A stretch of 64,000 nucleotides of DNA from an uncultured Sulfitobacter sp. (GTDB taxonomy: Bacteria; Pseudomonadota; Alphaproteobacteria; Rhodobacterales; Rhodobacteraceae). Below, piece after piece: positions 1-8,777 of the stretch (positions within the stretch are counted from its first letter, which is position 1; each line of letters opens with the position of its first letter). Under the pieces are notes generated by a model that saw only the letters and a program-made list of their open reading frames with translations, did no database searches and was not told the origin of the DNA. The stretch is taken from positions 20,850 to 84,849 of the forward strand of contig CANMXJ010000016.1 in assembly GCA_947501805.1 (NCBI GenBank), in the 5' to 3' direction. Made by a program: the position numbers and the translations under genes.

Positions 1-588
1 TCGTCGCTGCTAAACCAGCTCTCGCTCTTGACCATCGCGCTGACCGGCGCGGCGATGCTGCGCGAGCGCGAGCAAGGCACAATCGAACATTTGATGGTAA
101 TGCCGCTGACTCCGTTTGAAATTGCGCTTTCAAAAGTGATTGCCAATGTCGTTGTGGTTCTGGCAGCTTTCACGCTGTCGCTTACCTTTGTCGTCCAAGA
201 GCTGTTGCAGGTTCCCGTGGCGGGTTCGGTGCCGCTGCTATTGGCTGGAACGGCGGTCTATCTGGCGGCAGCGGCGGCAATCGGCATGTTCCTGGGCACG
301 ATGGCGCGCAGCATGGCCCAGTTCGCGCTGTTGGTCATCATGGTCATCATTCCCATCATCATGCTGTCAGGCGGCATGGGGGCCATCGAAAGCCAACCCG
401 ATATCGTGCAGCGCCTGACGATGGTGCTCCCGTCGCGCCACTTCCTAGCTTTTGCCAAAGCGGTAGTGTTTCGGGGTGCAGGAGCCAGTTCGGTATGGCT
501 CGAATTGTCGCTGATGGCAGGGCTTGGCTTGGCTTTCTTTGTGGCAAGCCTCTTGTTGTTTCGCCGATCGATGAGCTTGTCGGGATGA
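1..588 (+). CDS. ABC-2 type transporter permease, C-terminal part (cut by window edge)
   Basis: The frame is open from base 1, so the start lies outside the window and about 195 residues are visible. The signature RExEQGTIEHLMVMPLTPFE near the start, followed by about five hydrophobic segments, is typical of the permease half of ABC-2 exporters of the YbhR/YhhJ/DrrB type, which form the membrane channel of a drug, hemolysin or polysaccharide exporter with a separate ATPase. The ATPase is expected upstream, outside the window. The lipoprotein gene follows after about 55 bases on the same strand and could be co-transcribed. The substrate cannot be read from the sequence. Confidence 0.85.
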   Translation, partial: SSLLNQLSLLTIALTGAAMLREREQGTIEHLMVMPLTPFEIALSKVIANVVVVLAAFTLSLTFVVQELLQVPVAGSVPLLLAGTAVYLAAAAAIGMFLGTMARSMAQFALLVIMVIIPIIMLSGGMGAIESQPDIVQRLTMVLPSRHFLAFAKAVVFRGAGASSVWLELSLMAGLGLAFFVASLLLFRRSMSLSG

Positions 589-643
589 TCAACAAACATT
601 TGACCGATCGGGCCGACATATCGCAGCAAGAGGAAGACCGAAG

Positions 644-1765
644 GTGACCTTTTTTCAACGCATTGATCTGAACACACTGACACCGTTGCTTCTCCTTTCG
701 CTGTTCCTTGCGGCAGCTGGGTGCGCACCTCGACCCGGACCTCAGGCGCTGTCGGTGGTTTCGCATGGCGAAGCAGCATCACAGCAGGTAGCCATCACTG
801 TTGCCACAACACGCGCACGCGATGCCAGCACTGGCACCTACTCCAATGCCCGCGCGCCCACGCTCAACTTTGAGGCCTTCACGATCTCTATCCCACCAAC
901 CCACAAGGTCACACAAATCGAATGGCCGACATCAAAACCGGATCCGCTGACTAGTTTTGCTGTAATGGATCGCACGATTTTGCCGGATCTTGCGTTAGGT
1001 CGCAATCCGCCCCGTTCGGGTCCGGGTGCTCACTCCGCTGGCAAGCGCGATATCCTGATTTTTGTTCACGGGTACAATTACAACTTTGCGGAATCGCTGT
1101 TCAGGCTGGCGCAGGTTGCTGCTGACGGAAATCTGGAGGAAGTGCCGATCCTTTTTGCCTGGCCGTCTGCAGCATCCGTAACAGGCTATGTCGCAGACAG
1201 GGATGCAGTTGCCTACTCGCGGGATGATTTGGTCCATGTATTAAAGGCCGCCTCGACCGACCCAGCAGTCGGAAGTATCACTCTGTTTGGACACAGCATG
1301 GGTGGCTATCTTGTTGCCGAGGCGTTGCGACAACTCAGGCTCAGCGGCCAGGACAAGGTGATTGACCGTTTGGAAAATGTGGTGCTGGCCGCTCCGGATA
1401 TCGACATAGATGTATTTCGTCGTCAGGTCCAAACCATCGGCGCACTCAACCCACCGATAACCCTGCTCGTCTCACCGGATGACCGGGCACTCAAGCTCTC
1501 CGAGCGGCTGTCAGGTTCGCGCGGCAGAGTTGGCACAAGGGACGCAAGCGATCCCAGGGTTCAGGCTCTTGCGACGGCCAACGGTATTCGAGTGATCGAT
1601 ATCTCGAAAGTTGACGCTTTAGACGGAAGCAAACACAACAGGTTCGCGGCACTGATGAAGGTGCTCCCGCGCGGGACCAAGGCGACATTCGCTTCGCTTG
1701 CATATGCCGGCTCGTTCATACTTGAACCCGTGAGTGCCACGCTGGTAGCAACTCGCGAGCGGTGA
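644..1765 (+). CDS. DUF900-family alpha/beta-hydrolase lipoprotein
   Basis: This is a 373-residue protein starting at GTG 644, chosen because AAGAGGAAG lies just upstream. The N terminus is a lipoprotein signal with the lipobox AAAGC (Cys27), so the protein should be membrane-anchored on the periplasmic side. An alpha/beta-hydrolase fold is indicated by FVHGYN around residue 141 (oxyanion region), the nucleophile elbow GHSMGG around residues 215-220, and a His near residue 330 (SKHNRF). The length and the HGYN motif match DUF900 hydrolases. The substrate is unknown. It lies directly behind the ABC-2 permease and may belong to that transcription unit. Confidence 0.85.
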   Translation: MTFFQRIDLNTLTPLLLLSLFLAAAGCAPRPGPQALSVVSHGEAASQQVAITVATTRARDASTGTYSNARAPTLNFEAFTISIPPTHKVTQIEWPTSKPDPLTSFAVMDRTILPDLALGRNPPRSGPGAHSAGKRDILIFVHGYNYNFAESLFRLAQVAADGNLEEVPILFAWPSAASVTGYVADRDAVAYSRDDLVHVLKAASTDPAVGSITLFGHSMGGYLVAEALRQLRLSGQDKVIDRLENVVLAAPDIDIDVFRRQVQTIGALNPPITLLVSPDDRALKLSERLSGSRGRVGTRDASDPRVQALATANGIRVIDISKVDALDGSKHNRFAALMKVLPRGTKATFASLAYAGSFILEPVSATLVATRER

Positions 1766-2224
1766 GGCTCCACAACTGGTAGTTTGTCCGGATTTGGTGC
1801 TGTTGTATCAATTGGAGACGACGAAATTTTCGAGAAAAAAGGTCAAGTCTCAACTCAAACGCGACAAATTTCAGCATGCTGAGCGACAAATGCAGCGCCC
1901 GTTATGATTCAATTTCACACTTCAAGAATTATTGCGACAGTCCCCTTGATCCTCATAAGGCTGAGCACAGCTGTCATGTACCAGATGGTCCGAATGAATT
2001 GACCGTCGAGGACCAGATCGACCGCGTCAAGGCGGAGGTGTTCTCCGTTTCGACGCGCCGATGCAAGGGGAGGGTGAGCATCTTCTGCCGGATCGCCGCC
2101 ATAGCATTTTAGGCAAGGCTTTGCTGAATCAAGCCCATATGTCGTAGTTGGAATCGGGTTATTTCTCCGGCACAGTCGGGCAGTCTAGGTATCAATTGGA
2201 ATTCTTGTCACCGCGTTTCTGGTG
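1766..2224. other. Intergenic stretch without a convincing gene
   Basis: About 460 bases between the hydrolase gene and a small membrane-protein remnant. The only open frame here (about 78 codons from 1876) has unbalanced composition, no ribosome binding site and no recognisable family, so I do not call it. No strong terminator or repeat is seen. The tract is probably decayed sequence. Confidence 0.5.
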
Positions 2225-2365
2225 ATGCTGACCTTTGGGCTACACGTAGCGCAGGGCGGCACTTATGAGATACGCACAGTCGGTGCCATGATCCTGCGAA
2301 CAGGCGCTTGGGCGTTCGTATCCTTCATGGCTTGGAAGCACATCTGGCAAACTCGCAATATCTGA
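2225..2365 (+). pseudogene. Short membrane-protein remnant or small ORF
   Basis: The 46-codon frame starting at ATG 2225 reads MLTFGLHVAQGGTYEIRTVG and ends in AWKHIWQTRNI. It shows coding-like composition with a hydrophobic core. The same frame continues upstream as a hydrophobic stretch (ILVTAFLV) but meets a stop codon about 13 codons before the ATG. No ribosome binding site is evident. It could be the tail of a decayed membrane protein or a real small protein. I do not recognise the family. Confidence 0.3.
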
Positions 2366-2377
2366 CGTGAGTGACGC

Positions 2378-3715
2378 CTAATCTATCTGCGCACGGCCCG
2401 GCAATTGAAACACCGCCTCAAATCCGTCCGGCTGGCCCTGCGCCGGGGAATGCAATTTTAGCGTTACCTGCGCCCCATCGGCAATCGCTTGCACGATGGA
2501 AAGGCCGAGCCCGCTACCGTCCGATACAGATTGCCCACGATTGAAACGAGCAGTTAATCCCGCCAATGTCTCCTGGGCGACTGACGGGCCATCGTTGACC
2601 ACCACAAGAGTGTCGCTCGTCAGGACCACCTGAACAGGTGCGCCACCACTTCCGTGGCGCAGTGCGTTCTCGATGAGGTTTCGTGCGACAATCGCAAAGG
2701 CGTCCGGATCAAGGTTCGAAAGCACCGGATCAACCGGAAGCGTGCTGTGGATACCATCTGGACCTGCGAGGCGTTCGAAGTCCGCCAGCACCATGGTCAG
2801 CACGGACCGCAGATCTGAATCCGCATCGCTCCGCAAGCGTCCACCCTCGGCCCGCGCCAGTTGGATGAGCTTCTCGGAAAGGCGGGTCAGCCGTTTGAGC
2901 GCGACCTCGATCTCTGCCGCGCGCCCCGCCGCAATGCTATCAGAGGTTTCGGCCATCAGCCGTTGCGTCTGAGCAAGTGCTGCCGCTACCGGAGTGCGTA
3001 ATTCATGTGCGGCGTTGGCAGTAAAACTGCGCTCGGCCTCAAGGGTGCGTCCAAGACGGCTCAGAACATCATTGACAGCCTCTGCCACAGGTTTGATCTC
3101 ATTTGGTAAAGTGCCGTCACCCACCGCAGAAAGATCGCGTGAGCCACGACTGGACAGCGCAGTGCTAAACCGCCGCACGGGACGTAGGCTAAATCTGACG
3201 ATCCCGAAAACGCCAAACAAACCAAGTGGAATGACGATAATCAGCGGTAAGGCGAGTCCTACCACTACTTCGCGCGCCACCTCGGCGCGATGACTAAGCG
3301 GTTCGGCGACGGCGATGGTGATCGTGCCTTGTAGTGCCGCGTCATAATAAAGCCGGTGTGTCGCGGTCTGACGGAACCCCATACCCTCGAACGCCGGAAA
3401 ATCCGCATCTTCAGCTGCGTGTGAACGTATAAGAACACGCCCCTGATCGTCTCGGACGATGTATGTAAAGAACTCTTCATGTTCACGCAGAGTGGCGATG
3501 CGCTGGCTGATGCCTTCTTCCTCGCGGCTGATGATATCCATAGCCACCAACGGCAGGATGCGCTGTGCGGTTTCTTCGAGCGTTGAATCGAACACCTCGT
3601 TCATTTCACTGCGCAGCAAGGTCGACGTGGCCCAAGCTGTCACCAGCCAGAGCACTGTTAATCCCAGCCCAAGCGCCAATGCCAAGCGACCTTGAAGAGA
3701 GCCGGGCATCCTCAT
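2378..3715 (-). CDS. Sensor histidine kinase, QseC/PmrB-like
   Basis: A 445-residue inner-membrane sensor kinase. Two membrane segments (about residues 11-33 and 150-174) enclose a periplasmic domain of about 115 residues, followed by a HAMP-like linker. The phosphoacceptor motif AHELRTPVA places the active His at 237. The ATPase domain shows the N box NLIENALRHG (about 346-355), NDGPS (about 374) and GSGLGLS (about 400). It should autophosphorylate and pass phosphate to the regulator encoded just upstream, whose stop overlaps this start by four bases, so the pair is translationally coupled. The divergent PepSY gene and the following redox genes suggest it controls that unit. The signal sensed is unknown. 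Confidence 0.93.
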   Translation of the reverse strand: MRMPGSLQGRLALALGLGLTVLWLVTAWATSTLLRSEMNEVFDSTLEETAQRILPLVAMDIISREEEGISQRIATLREHEEFFTYIVRDDQGRVLIRSHAAEDADFPAFEGMGFRQTATHRLYYDAALQGTITIAVAEPLSHRAEVAREVVVGLALPLIIVIPLGLFGVFGIVRFSLRPVRRFSTALSSRGSRDLSAVGDGTLPNEIKPVAEAVNDVLSRLGRTLEAERSFTANAAHELRTPVAAALAQTQRLMAETSDSIAAGRAAEIEVALKRLTRLSEKLIQLARAEGGRLRSDADSDLRSVLTMVLADFERLAGPDGIHSTLPVDPVLSNLDPDAFAIVARNLIENALRHGSGGAPVQVVLTSDTLVVVNDGPSVAQETLAGLTARFNRGQSVSDGSGLGLSIVQAIADGAQVTLKLHSPAQGQPDGFEAVFQLPGRAQID

Positions 3716-4380
3716 GGTGCACCCAGTCGATACCCGAGGCCCCGCACTGTCTCGATCCGTTCGCGTCCCAATTTCTTGCGCAAGCGACTGACATGCACCT
3801 CAATCGTGTTGCTCTCTACTTCGGTATCAAAGGAATATAGCCGCTCTTCCAACTGCGCCTTGGACAAAAGCTGCCCTGGTCGCTGCACGAAGGCCTCGAA
3901 TAGCACCCATTCGCGGGCAGTCAACACCACCGGCTTGCCACTGCGAAAAACAGACCGTGCAGCGAGATCAACCTCCAGATCACCTAAGGTAACCAGTGGG
4001 TTCGGGTTGCCTGTATAGCGCCGCGCCACTGCACCAACCCGCGCCGACAGTTCCGACAGGTCGAAGGGTTTAACCATGTAGTCGTCGGCACCGGCGTTCA
4101 ACCCCTCGATCCGATCGCTGATCTGGTCCATCGCGGTCAGGATGATCACAGGCGTTACATCACCGCGCTTGCGAAGTGCGCGCAAGAATGGCTGGCCCCG
4201 CCCGTCAGGCAGCATAAGGTCCAGAAGGATCAGGTCATAGGCGGCGACATCCAGATACTCGCCCGCGTCGTCCAACCGCGCGGCCCAGTCAATGGAATGA
4301 CCGTCGGCAGCAATCTGGTCGCGCACCGCAGCACCCAGCACCGTATCGTCCTCAATCAGCAGCACACGCATATCTGTCAT
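3712..4380 (-). CDS. OmpR/QseB-family response regulator
   Basis: A 222-residue transcription factor. I chose the start MTDMRVLLIEDD at 4380 because the conserved receiver domain begins there; an in-frame start 20 codons upstream is unlikely. The receiver domain has the acidic pocket EDD, phosphoacceptor Asp54 in LLDLMLPDG and Lys104 in YMVKPFD. The C-terminal winged helix has TAREWVLFEAFV and VHVSRLRKKLG, typical of OmpR-type DNA binding. It is the partner of the kinase that overlaps it. The spacer it shares with the divergent PepSY gene holds tandem 11-bp direct repeats of the kind OmpR-family dimers bind, which suggests autoregulation and control of the redox genes. Confidence 0.93.
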   Translation of the reverse strand: MTDMRVLLIEDDTVLGAAVRDQIAADGHSIDWAARLDDAGEYLDVAAYDLILLDLMLPDGRGQPFLRALRKRGDVTPVIILTAMDQISDRIEGLNAGADDYMVKPFDLSELSARVGAVARRYTGNPNPLVTLGDLEVDLAARSVFRSGKPVVLTAREWVLFEAFVQRPGQLLSKAQLEERLYSFDTEVESNTIEVHVSRLRKKLGRERIETVRGLGYRLGAP

Positions 4381-4452
4381 TTCCTGTTCCGTCTGTGACC
4401 CTTCTATCACCGGCAAAGCTGACGTGCACCTGAAGCACAAAGTTGGCGCTCT

Positions 4453-4474
4453 TCAGGTAGGCGTCAGGTTGGCG
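4453..4474 (+). promoter_or_regulatory. Tandem 11-bp direct repeat, candidate response-regulator operator
   Basis: TCAGGTAGGCG at 4453 is followed immediately by TCAGGTTGGCG at 4464, identical at 10 of 11 positions. An inverted partial copy (CACCTGAAG) lies at about 4428. A related pair with the same spacing (TCAGGT, then TCAGCC 11 bases on) sits upstream of the DUF2271 gene. Head-to-tail sites 11 bases apart are the usual arrangement for OmpR-family regulators. The site lies in the divergent spacer between the regulator and the PepSY gene. Confidence 0.55.
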
Positions 4475-4516
4475 GGCGACAAAGCCTCATCAACGCGAGC
4501 TTCAGGAGACGGAACA

Positions 4517-4900
4517 ATGAAAAAGTATCTGATGGCAACTACCCTTTTGATGAGCCTCGGTGCGGCAGGTGTCGCTCTTGCCGATGACGATGATTGTCGG
4601 GTGCCCATGGCCGACTGGCAACCACGAGAAGCGGTGCAGCAAGTGGCCGAGGACCAAGGCTGGACCGTGCGCCGGATCAAAACCGATGATGGCTGCTACG
4701 AGATCAAGGGCCGCGATGCGACGGGTCGTGAGATCGAAGTCAAAATCGATCCTGCCACGCTGGCCATCGTCGAGTTTGAATATGAGGATGACGACGATGA
4801 TGATGATGACAGTCGAAATACTGCCGCACCAGCCGGGTCAGTGGAACCACCCGCAAATGGGTTGTTTACACCTGGCACAGCGCCCGTGGTTGAACAATGA
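4517..4900 (+). CDS. Periplasmic PepSY-domain protein with poly-Asp tract
   Basis: A 127-residue exported protein. The start at 4517 is supported by AGGAGA about eight bases upstream and by the signal peptide MKKYLMATTLLMSLGAAGVA that begins exactly there. The mature part holds one PepSY module (WQPREAVQQVAEDQGWTVRR, then DGCYEIKGRDATGREIEVKIDP). Next comes a run of Asp residues encoded by a GAT/GAC repeat, then a Pro-rich tail. The two Cys residues might form a disulfide. Proteins of this class often sit next to PepSY-associated membrane reductases and their two-component systems. Here it is divergent from the regulator and probably under its control. The biochemical role is not established; the Asp run suggests cation binding. 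Confidence 0.8.
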   Translation: MKKYLMATTLLMSLGAAGVALADDDDCRVPMADWQPREAVQQVAEDQGWTVRRIKTDDGCYEIKGRDATGREIEVKIDPATLAIVEFEYEDDDDDDDDSRNTAAPAGSVEPPANGLFTPGTAPVVEQ

Positions 4901-5019
4901 TCGGAGTTCATGGTCCAGTCCCCCTTTTCGCGGGCATTCGCGGTGACGCTGGTTCCATTTGAAATCGTCTGACACAAGGCCGAAGTTTGCGAACCGTTCG
5001 TCCCGACGGTTTGCTAACT

Positions 5020-5057
5020 GACCCCGTCGCCACCCCAAGCGCGGCGGGGTCTTTTTT
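5020..5057 (+). terminator. Rho-independent terminator after the PepSY gene
   Basis: GACCCCGTCG at 5020-5029 pairs with CGGCGGGGTC at 5042-5051 (one mismatch), with a 12-base loop and a run of six T directly after. It ends the PepSY transcript before the DUF2271 promoter. Confidence 0.85.
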
Positions 5058-5099
5058 GGCCAAACCTGACCCCAGACTGAAGTGATTTTCCGTTTCCCT

Positions 5100-5121
5100 T
5101 CAGGTAGATATCAGCCGAATC
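5100..5121 (+). promoter_or_regulatory. Second TCAGGT direct repeat upstream of the DUF2271 gene
   Basis: TCAGGTAGATA followed at 5111 by TCAGCCGAATC gives the same half-site and the same 11-base period as the repeat at 4453. It lies about 45-60 bases before the start of the DUF2271 gene, a sensible position for an activator site. Confidence 0.45.
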
Positions 5122-5163
5122 CGACATACAGAATTTGTAACACCTTCACTATGGAGATTTCCG

Positions 5164-5634
5164 ATGAAAACCCTTTTATCAGCACTTGCGCTGACCACCG
5201 CCCTGACCGTTCCTGCTCTGGCAATTGCCAAACCGGTTACCCTGACCGCTAACATGAACCAATACGGCGGCGATGGCGCTTACCTCGCGCTTTATGTCAC
5301 GGATGCAAATGGCACCTATATGGGCAGCCTGTGGATGGCAGGTGGCAAGTCGAAATACTACGAACATCTGAGCGACTGGTATCGTGCGACGGGCGGCAAC
5401 ACAGCCGAAATCAACGGTATCACCGGTGCCAGCGTTGGGGCCGGACGGGAGCTGAAGATTACGCTCGATCTTGCGCATGCGCTGTTTGATGCAGGTTATG
5501 AATTGCATATCGACGTCTCTGTCGAGGACATGCGCGACAGCCCGTCTGAAGTGGTCGTGCCGCTGACCACAGCTGGCGCAGGTCAGCCCACAACGGGCCG
5601 CCGCTACATCCGTGATTTCACCTACGACATGTAA
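5164..5634 (+). CDS. Periplasmic DUF2271 protein, candidate flavinylated carrier
   Basis: A 156-residue protein with a clear signal peptide (MKTLLSALALTTALTVPALA) and the start supported by ATGGAG upstream. The mature part resembles DUF2271 proteins. Residues 84-92 read NGITGASVG. This resembles the [D/N]G-x-TGA[T/S] motif that ApbE modifies with FMN, which would make Ser90 the candidate acceptor. DUF2271 proteins have been reported near ApbE in extracytoplasmic flavinylation gene clusters, and apbE is two genes downstream here. The likely role is a periplasmic redox carrier taking electrons from the membrane reductase encoded next. That role is inferred from the motif and context only. Confidence 0.82.
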   Translation: MKTLLSALALTTALTVPALAIAKPVTLTANMNQYGGDGAYLALYVTDANGTYMGSLWMAGGKSKYYEHLSDWYRATGGNTAEINGITGASVGAGRELKITLDLAHALFDAGYELHIDVSVEDMRDSPSEVVVPLTTAGAGQPTTGRRYIRDFTYDM

Positions 5635-5656
5635 TTCTTCCAAAAGGAGCATCGCG

Positions 5657-7864
5657 ATGTTGCGCGCCCTGCACAAATTCCCCGGCCTGATCGCGGCTCT
5701 GCTGATCGTCGTCATGACGCTCAGCGGGGCGGTACTGAGCGTTCTTCCCGCGCTGGAGGCTGTGCAGGCCCCCGCACAGCCTGACCTGACCCTGACCGTT
5801 GCCACATTGGCGGATCGCATCGGCATCGCTTATCCCGGTGTTGAACAGATCCGCCGTGCTCCATCCGGGCAGGTTACGGCATTCTATTTCGATGCAGGAC
5901 AACCCGGCGCAGTGATTATCGACCCCGCGACAGGTGTCGGTGTGAGGAATTATGAGCCCTCCGCCTTTCAGCGCTGGGTGACCAATCTACACCGTTCGCT
6001 ATTTCTCGACGACGCAGGACGGCTGACCGCAGCGGCGGGGGCGGCTTCACTATTGGTGCTGTCGATCTCGGGCATGATGCTGACACTGCGCCGTGTCGGG
6101 GGTTGGCGGCGGTTCTTCTCTCGCCTGCGTGGTCCGCTGATGGGACGGCTGCATGTCGAAGTTGCGCGGGTGACTGTCGCGGGGCTTCTGCTGTCTTCAG
6201 CCACAGCGCTGTTTATGACGGCCAGCACCTTTGATCTTCTCCCACAGGGCAGCACCCCCGCATTTCCTGCGGCCGTCAGTGGCCAGACTGGGGCCGTCCC
6301 CGGCATGATGGCTTTGCTGCGCGATACGCCAGTAGACTCCTTGCGCGAACTGACATTTCCATATCCCGATGACCCCACCGATGTGTATATGCTCAAGACA
6401 AACACGGGTGAGGGGTATCTCGATCAGGGAACAGGGGAGATGTTGATCTGGGCCGATGCAGGCGCATGGCAACGCTTCAACGAGACAATCTACATGCTGC
6501 ACACCGGGCAAGGCATGGCATGGCTGGGGGTGATCCTCGGACTGATGGTGCTTGGTGCGCCGTTCATGGCCGCAACTGGCGTGATCCTCTGGGTACAAGC
6601 CCGCCGTGCGCGGCCCCGCATAATAGGCAATATTGCGGCAGGACAGGCAGACACGATTCTGCTGGTCGGCAGCGAGGGTGGTAGTACCTGGGGCTTTGCA
6701 GCTACCCTGCATGCAGCACTGACCCAGGCTGGTCAAAAGGTTCACGCAGCACCAATGTCGCAATTTTCGCCACATCGGTACAGCCGTGCCGAAAGGGTGA
6801 TCGTGCTGGCTGCCACCTATGGCGAGGGTACAGCACCTGCTTCGGCCAAAGGGTTCCTTGATCGGCTTTCGGATTTGTCAAACGCTCCCGACATTCCTCT
6901 GGCTGTGCTGGGGTTCGGTGACAGGAAGTTCCCCGAGTTCTGCGCTTATGCCTTTGATGTGGCCCGCAAGGCCGAGGAAAAGGGCTGGGAGCAATTGTTG
7001 CCGGTGTCGACCGTCGACCGCCAGTCGCCGCAGCAATTCGCCCGCTGGGGACGTGATCTTGGTGCAGCACTTGGTCAGCCGCTGGAGCTGGCGCACAGCC
7101 CGGCGATCCCGCGCAGTCATGCGCTGACCCTGATCTCGCGCCGCGACTATGGTGTCGAAATGCAAACTCCCGCCGCGATCTTGCGCTTCGCCGTCCCGAA
7201 GGATGGGCTTTGGGCACGACTTGCGGGCCGCAGCTTGGGGCGGTTCTCATCAGGTGACCTGCTGGGCATTGTTCCGGAAGGCTCACACGTGCCGCGGTTC
7301 TATTCTCTGGCGTCGGGACGCAGCGATGGTTTTGTCGAGATTTGCGTTAGTCGCCATCCCGGTGGGCTTTGCTCTGGCCAGCTTATAGATTTGGCCGTTG
7401 GCGACAGCGTGAAAGGATTCGTCAGACACAACCCAGACTTCCGGCCCGCACGGGGGCGAAAACCGGTGATCCTGATCGGAGCGGGAACCGGTATCGGCCC
7501 GTTGGCAGGCTTTGCGCGCACCAACCACTCGGGCCGTCCCATGCATCTCTATTTTGGCGCAAGACATCCAGACAGCGACCTTTTCTACGGCGAGGAAATG
7601 CAGGAATGGAGCACAGATGGTCGTCTTGCGTCCGCTACAAACGCCTTTTCGCGCACCGGTGCCCGTATCTATGTGCAGGATGCCCTGCGCAACGATGCCG
7701 AACGGATTGCCACGTTAATCAGTGAGGGTGCGCAGGTTCTGGTATGTGGCGAGCGTAGCATGGCAGCAGGCGTTGCAGATGCAATGGCTGATATCCTGGC
7801 ACCCACCGGATCAACGCCCGCAATGTTGAAAGCCGAGGGACGTTATGTCGAAGACACCTTTTGA
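5657..7864 (+). CDS. PepSY-associated membrane flavoreductase (PepSY + flavodoxin + FNR)
   Basis: A 735-residue fusion. I chose ATG 5657 (MLRALHKFPG) because AAAAGGAG precedes it and the PepSY-associated membrane domain starts there. Residues 1 to about 320 form a PepSY membrane region with about four transmembrane helices and periplasmic loops. Residues about 330-470 are a flavodoxin-like FMN domain (LLVGSEGGSTWGFA, ATYGEGTAPAS). The C-terminal part is an FAD/NAD(P)H reductase of the sulfite-reductase-flavoprotein type, with RFYSLASG as the FAD motif and ILIGAGTGIGPLAGF near residue 603 for the nucleotide. It should move electrons from cytoplasmic NAD(P)H across the membrane. It is flanked by DUF2271 and overlaps apbE. 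Confidence 0.88.
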   Translation: MLRALHKFPGLIAALLIVVMTLSGAVLSVLPALEAVQAPAQPDLTLTVATLADRIGIAYPGVEQIRRAPSGQVTAFYFDAGQPGAVIIDPATGVGVRNYEPSAFQRWVTNLHRSLFLDDAGRLTAAAGAASLLVLSISGMMLTLRRVGGWRRFFSRLRGPLMGRLHVEVARVTVAGLLLSSATALFMTASTFDLLPQGSTPAFPAAVSGQTGAVPGMMALLRDTPVDSLRELTFPYPDDPTDVYMLKTNTGEGYLDQGTGEMLIWADAGAWQRFNETIYMLHTGQGMAWLGVILGLMVLGAPFMAATGVILWVQARRARPRIIGNIAAGQADTILLVGSEGGSTWGFAATLHAALTQAGQKVHAAPMSQFSPHRYSRAERVIVLAATYGEGTAPASAKGFLDRLSDLSNAPDIPLAVLGFGDRKFPEFCAYAFDVARKAEEKGWEQLLPVSTVDRQSPQQFARWGRDLGAALGQPLELAHSPAIPRSHALTLISRRDYGVEMQTPAAILRFAVPKDGLWARLAGRSLGRFSSGDLLGIVPEGSHVPRFYSLASGRSDGFVEICVSRHPGGLCSGQLIDLAVGDSVKGFVRHNPDFRPARGRKPVILIGAGTGIGPLAGFARTNHSGRPMHLYFGARHPDSDLFYGEEMQEWSTDGRLASATNAFSRTGARIYVQDALRNDAERIATLISEGAQVLVCGERSMAAGVADAMADILAPTGSTPAMLKAEGRYVEDTF

Positions 7865-8777
7865 ACCTATGCGCCATGCACTGAACGGCCCGACGATGGG
7901 CACCCGTTGGTCAGCGCTGTTTTATACCCCCGCGGCGACTGACCCCGAACCGATACGCGATGCATTGGCCGAAAGCGTGGATATTGTGGATCGCCAGATG
8001 TCCACTTGGAAGCCTGATAGCGACCTGATGCGCATCAATCACGCGCCGATTGGAACATGGTGCTCCGTTCCTCGAGAGCTGATGGAGGTCTTGGTCAAAG
8101 GGTTGGAAATCGGGAGGCTCTCAGATGGTGCCTTCGACATCGGTATGGGGGACATCGTCACCGCGTGGGGGTTTGGTCCGCAAGAGGCTGATACACAGGC
8201 GATACGCGCCATGCTAGGCAAAGCGCGCGCTCCGACACACGACACGCTGAAGCTCGATACCGATGCGTTGAAGGTTTGCAAATGCTCCCCGCTGACGCTG
8301 GACCTATCGGGCATTGCCAAAGGCTATGCCGTTGATCGTATGATGGCGGTTCTGGGCCGTTTCGGAATCACCGACGCCCTCGTGGGCCTCGATGGCGAAA
8401 TGCGTGCCTGTGGCGCGCGGCCAGATGGCCAAGCGTGGACGATAGCTTTGGAACGCCCCGACTATGAGGCCCGGGCACCCTTGTCCGTTATCGAACTCGC
8501 CGATGCCGCAGTCGCTACGTCAGGTGACTACCGGCACTGGGTCGAAGCTGGTGGAAAAAGGCTCTCGCATACGATGGACCCGGCCTGTGGCGGCCCCCTA
8601 AGGGACACGCCCGCATCTGTTACTGTTCTTGCCAAAACCTGCATGGAAGCAGATGCTTGGGCGACGGCTTTTATGGTTTCTGGGCAGCAGAAAAGTGAGA
8701 TCTGGGCCAAGAGATCAGGACTGAATGCCGTTTTCATCTACCGTGACAGTGACAAGTTTCGACAATCTCATATATGA
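7845..8777 (+). CDS. apbE: FAD:protein FMN transferase ApbE
   Basis: A 310-residue ApbE-family protein. Diagnostic parts are GPTMGTRWSA near the N terminus, DRQMSTWKPDSDLMRIN, the central LTLDLSGIAKGYAVDRM and VGLDGEMRACG, and the C-terminal ATSGDYRHWVEAGGKRLSHTM block that shapes the FAD site. The enzyme transfers FMN from FAD to a Thr or Ser of exported proteins. No signal peptide or lipobox is obvious, so where it acts is open: many homologues are exported, and this one may have its start mis-set. It overlaps the reductase gene by 20 bases, so the two are co-translated. The DUF2271 protein two genes upstream is the likely substrate. Confidence 0.93.
   Translation: MSKTPFEPMRHALNGPTMGTRWSALFYTPAATDPEPIRDALAESVDIVDRQMSTWKPDSDLMRINHAPIGTWCSVPRELMEVLVKGLEIGRLSDGAFDIGMGDIVTAWGFGPQEADTQAIRAMLGKARAPTHDTLKLDTDALKVCKCSPLTLDLSGIAKGYAVDRMMAVLGRFGITDALVGLDGEMRACGARPDGQAWTIALERPDYEARAPLSVIELADAAVATSGDYRHWVEAGGKRLSHTMDPACGGPLRDTPASVTVLAKTCMEADAWATAFMVSGQQKSEIWAKRSGLNAVFIYRDSDKFRQSHI

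Noticed and set aside
1876..2112. A 78-codon frame after the hydrolase gene
   Set aside because: Poor composition for this genome, no ribosome site and no recognisable family.
4790..4815. GAT/GAC tandem repeat as a phase-variable microsatellite
   Set aside because: It is a triplet repeat coding for Asp in frame; length changes would only alter the acidic run, not the frame.
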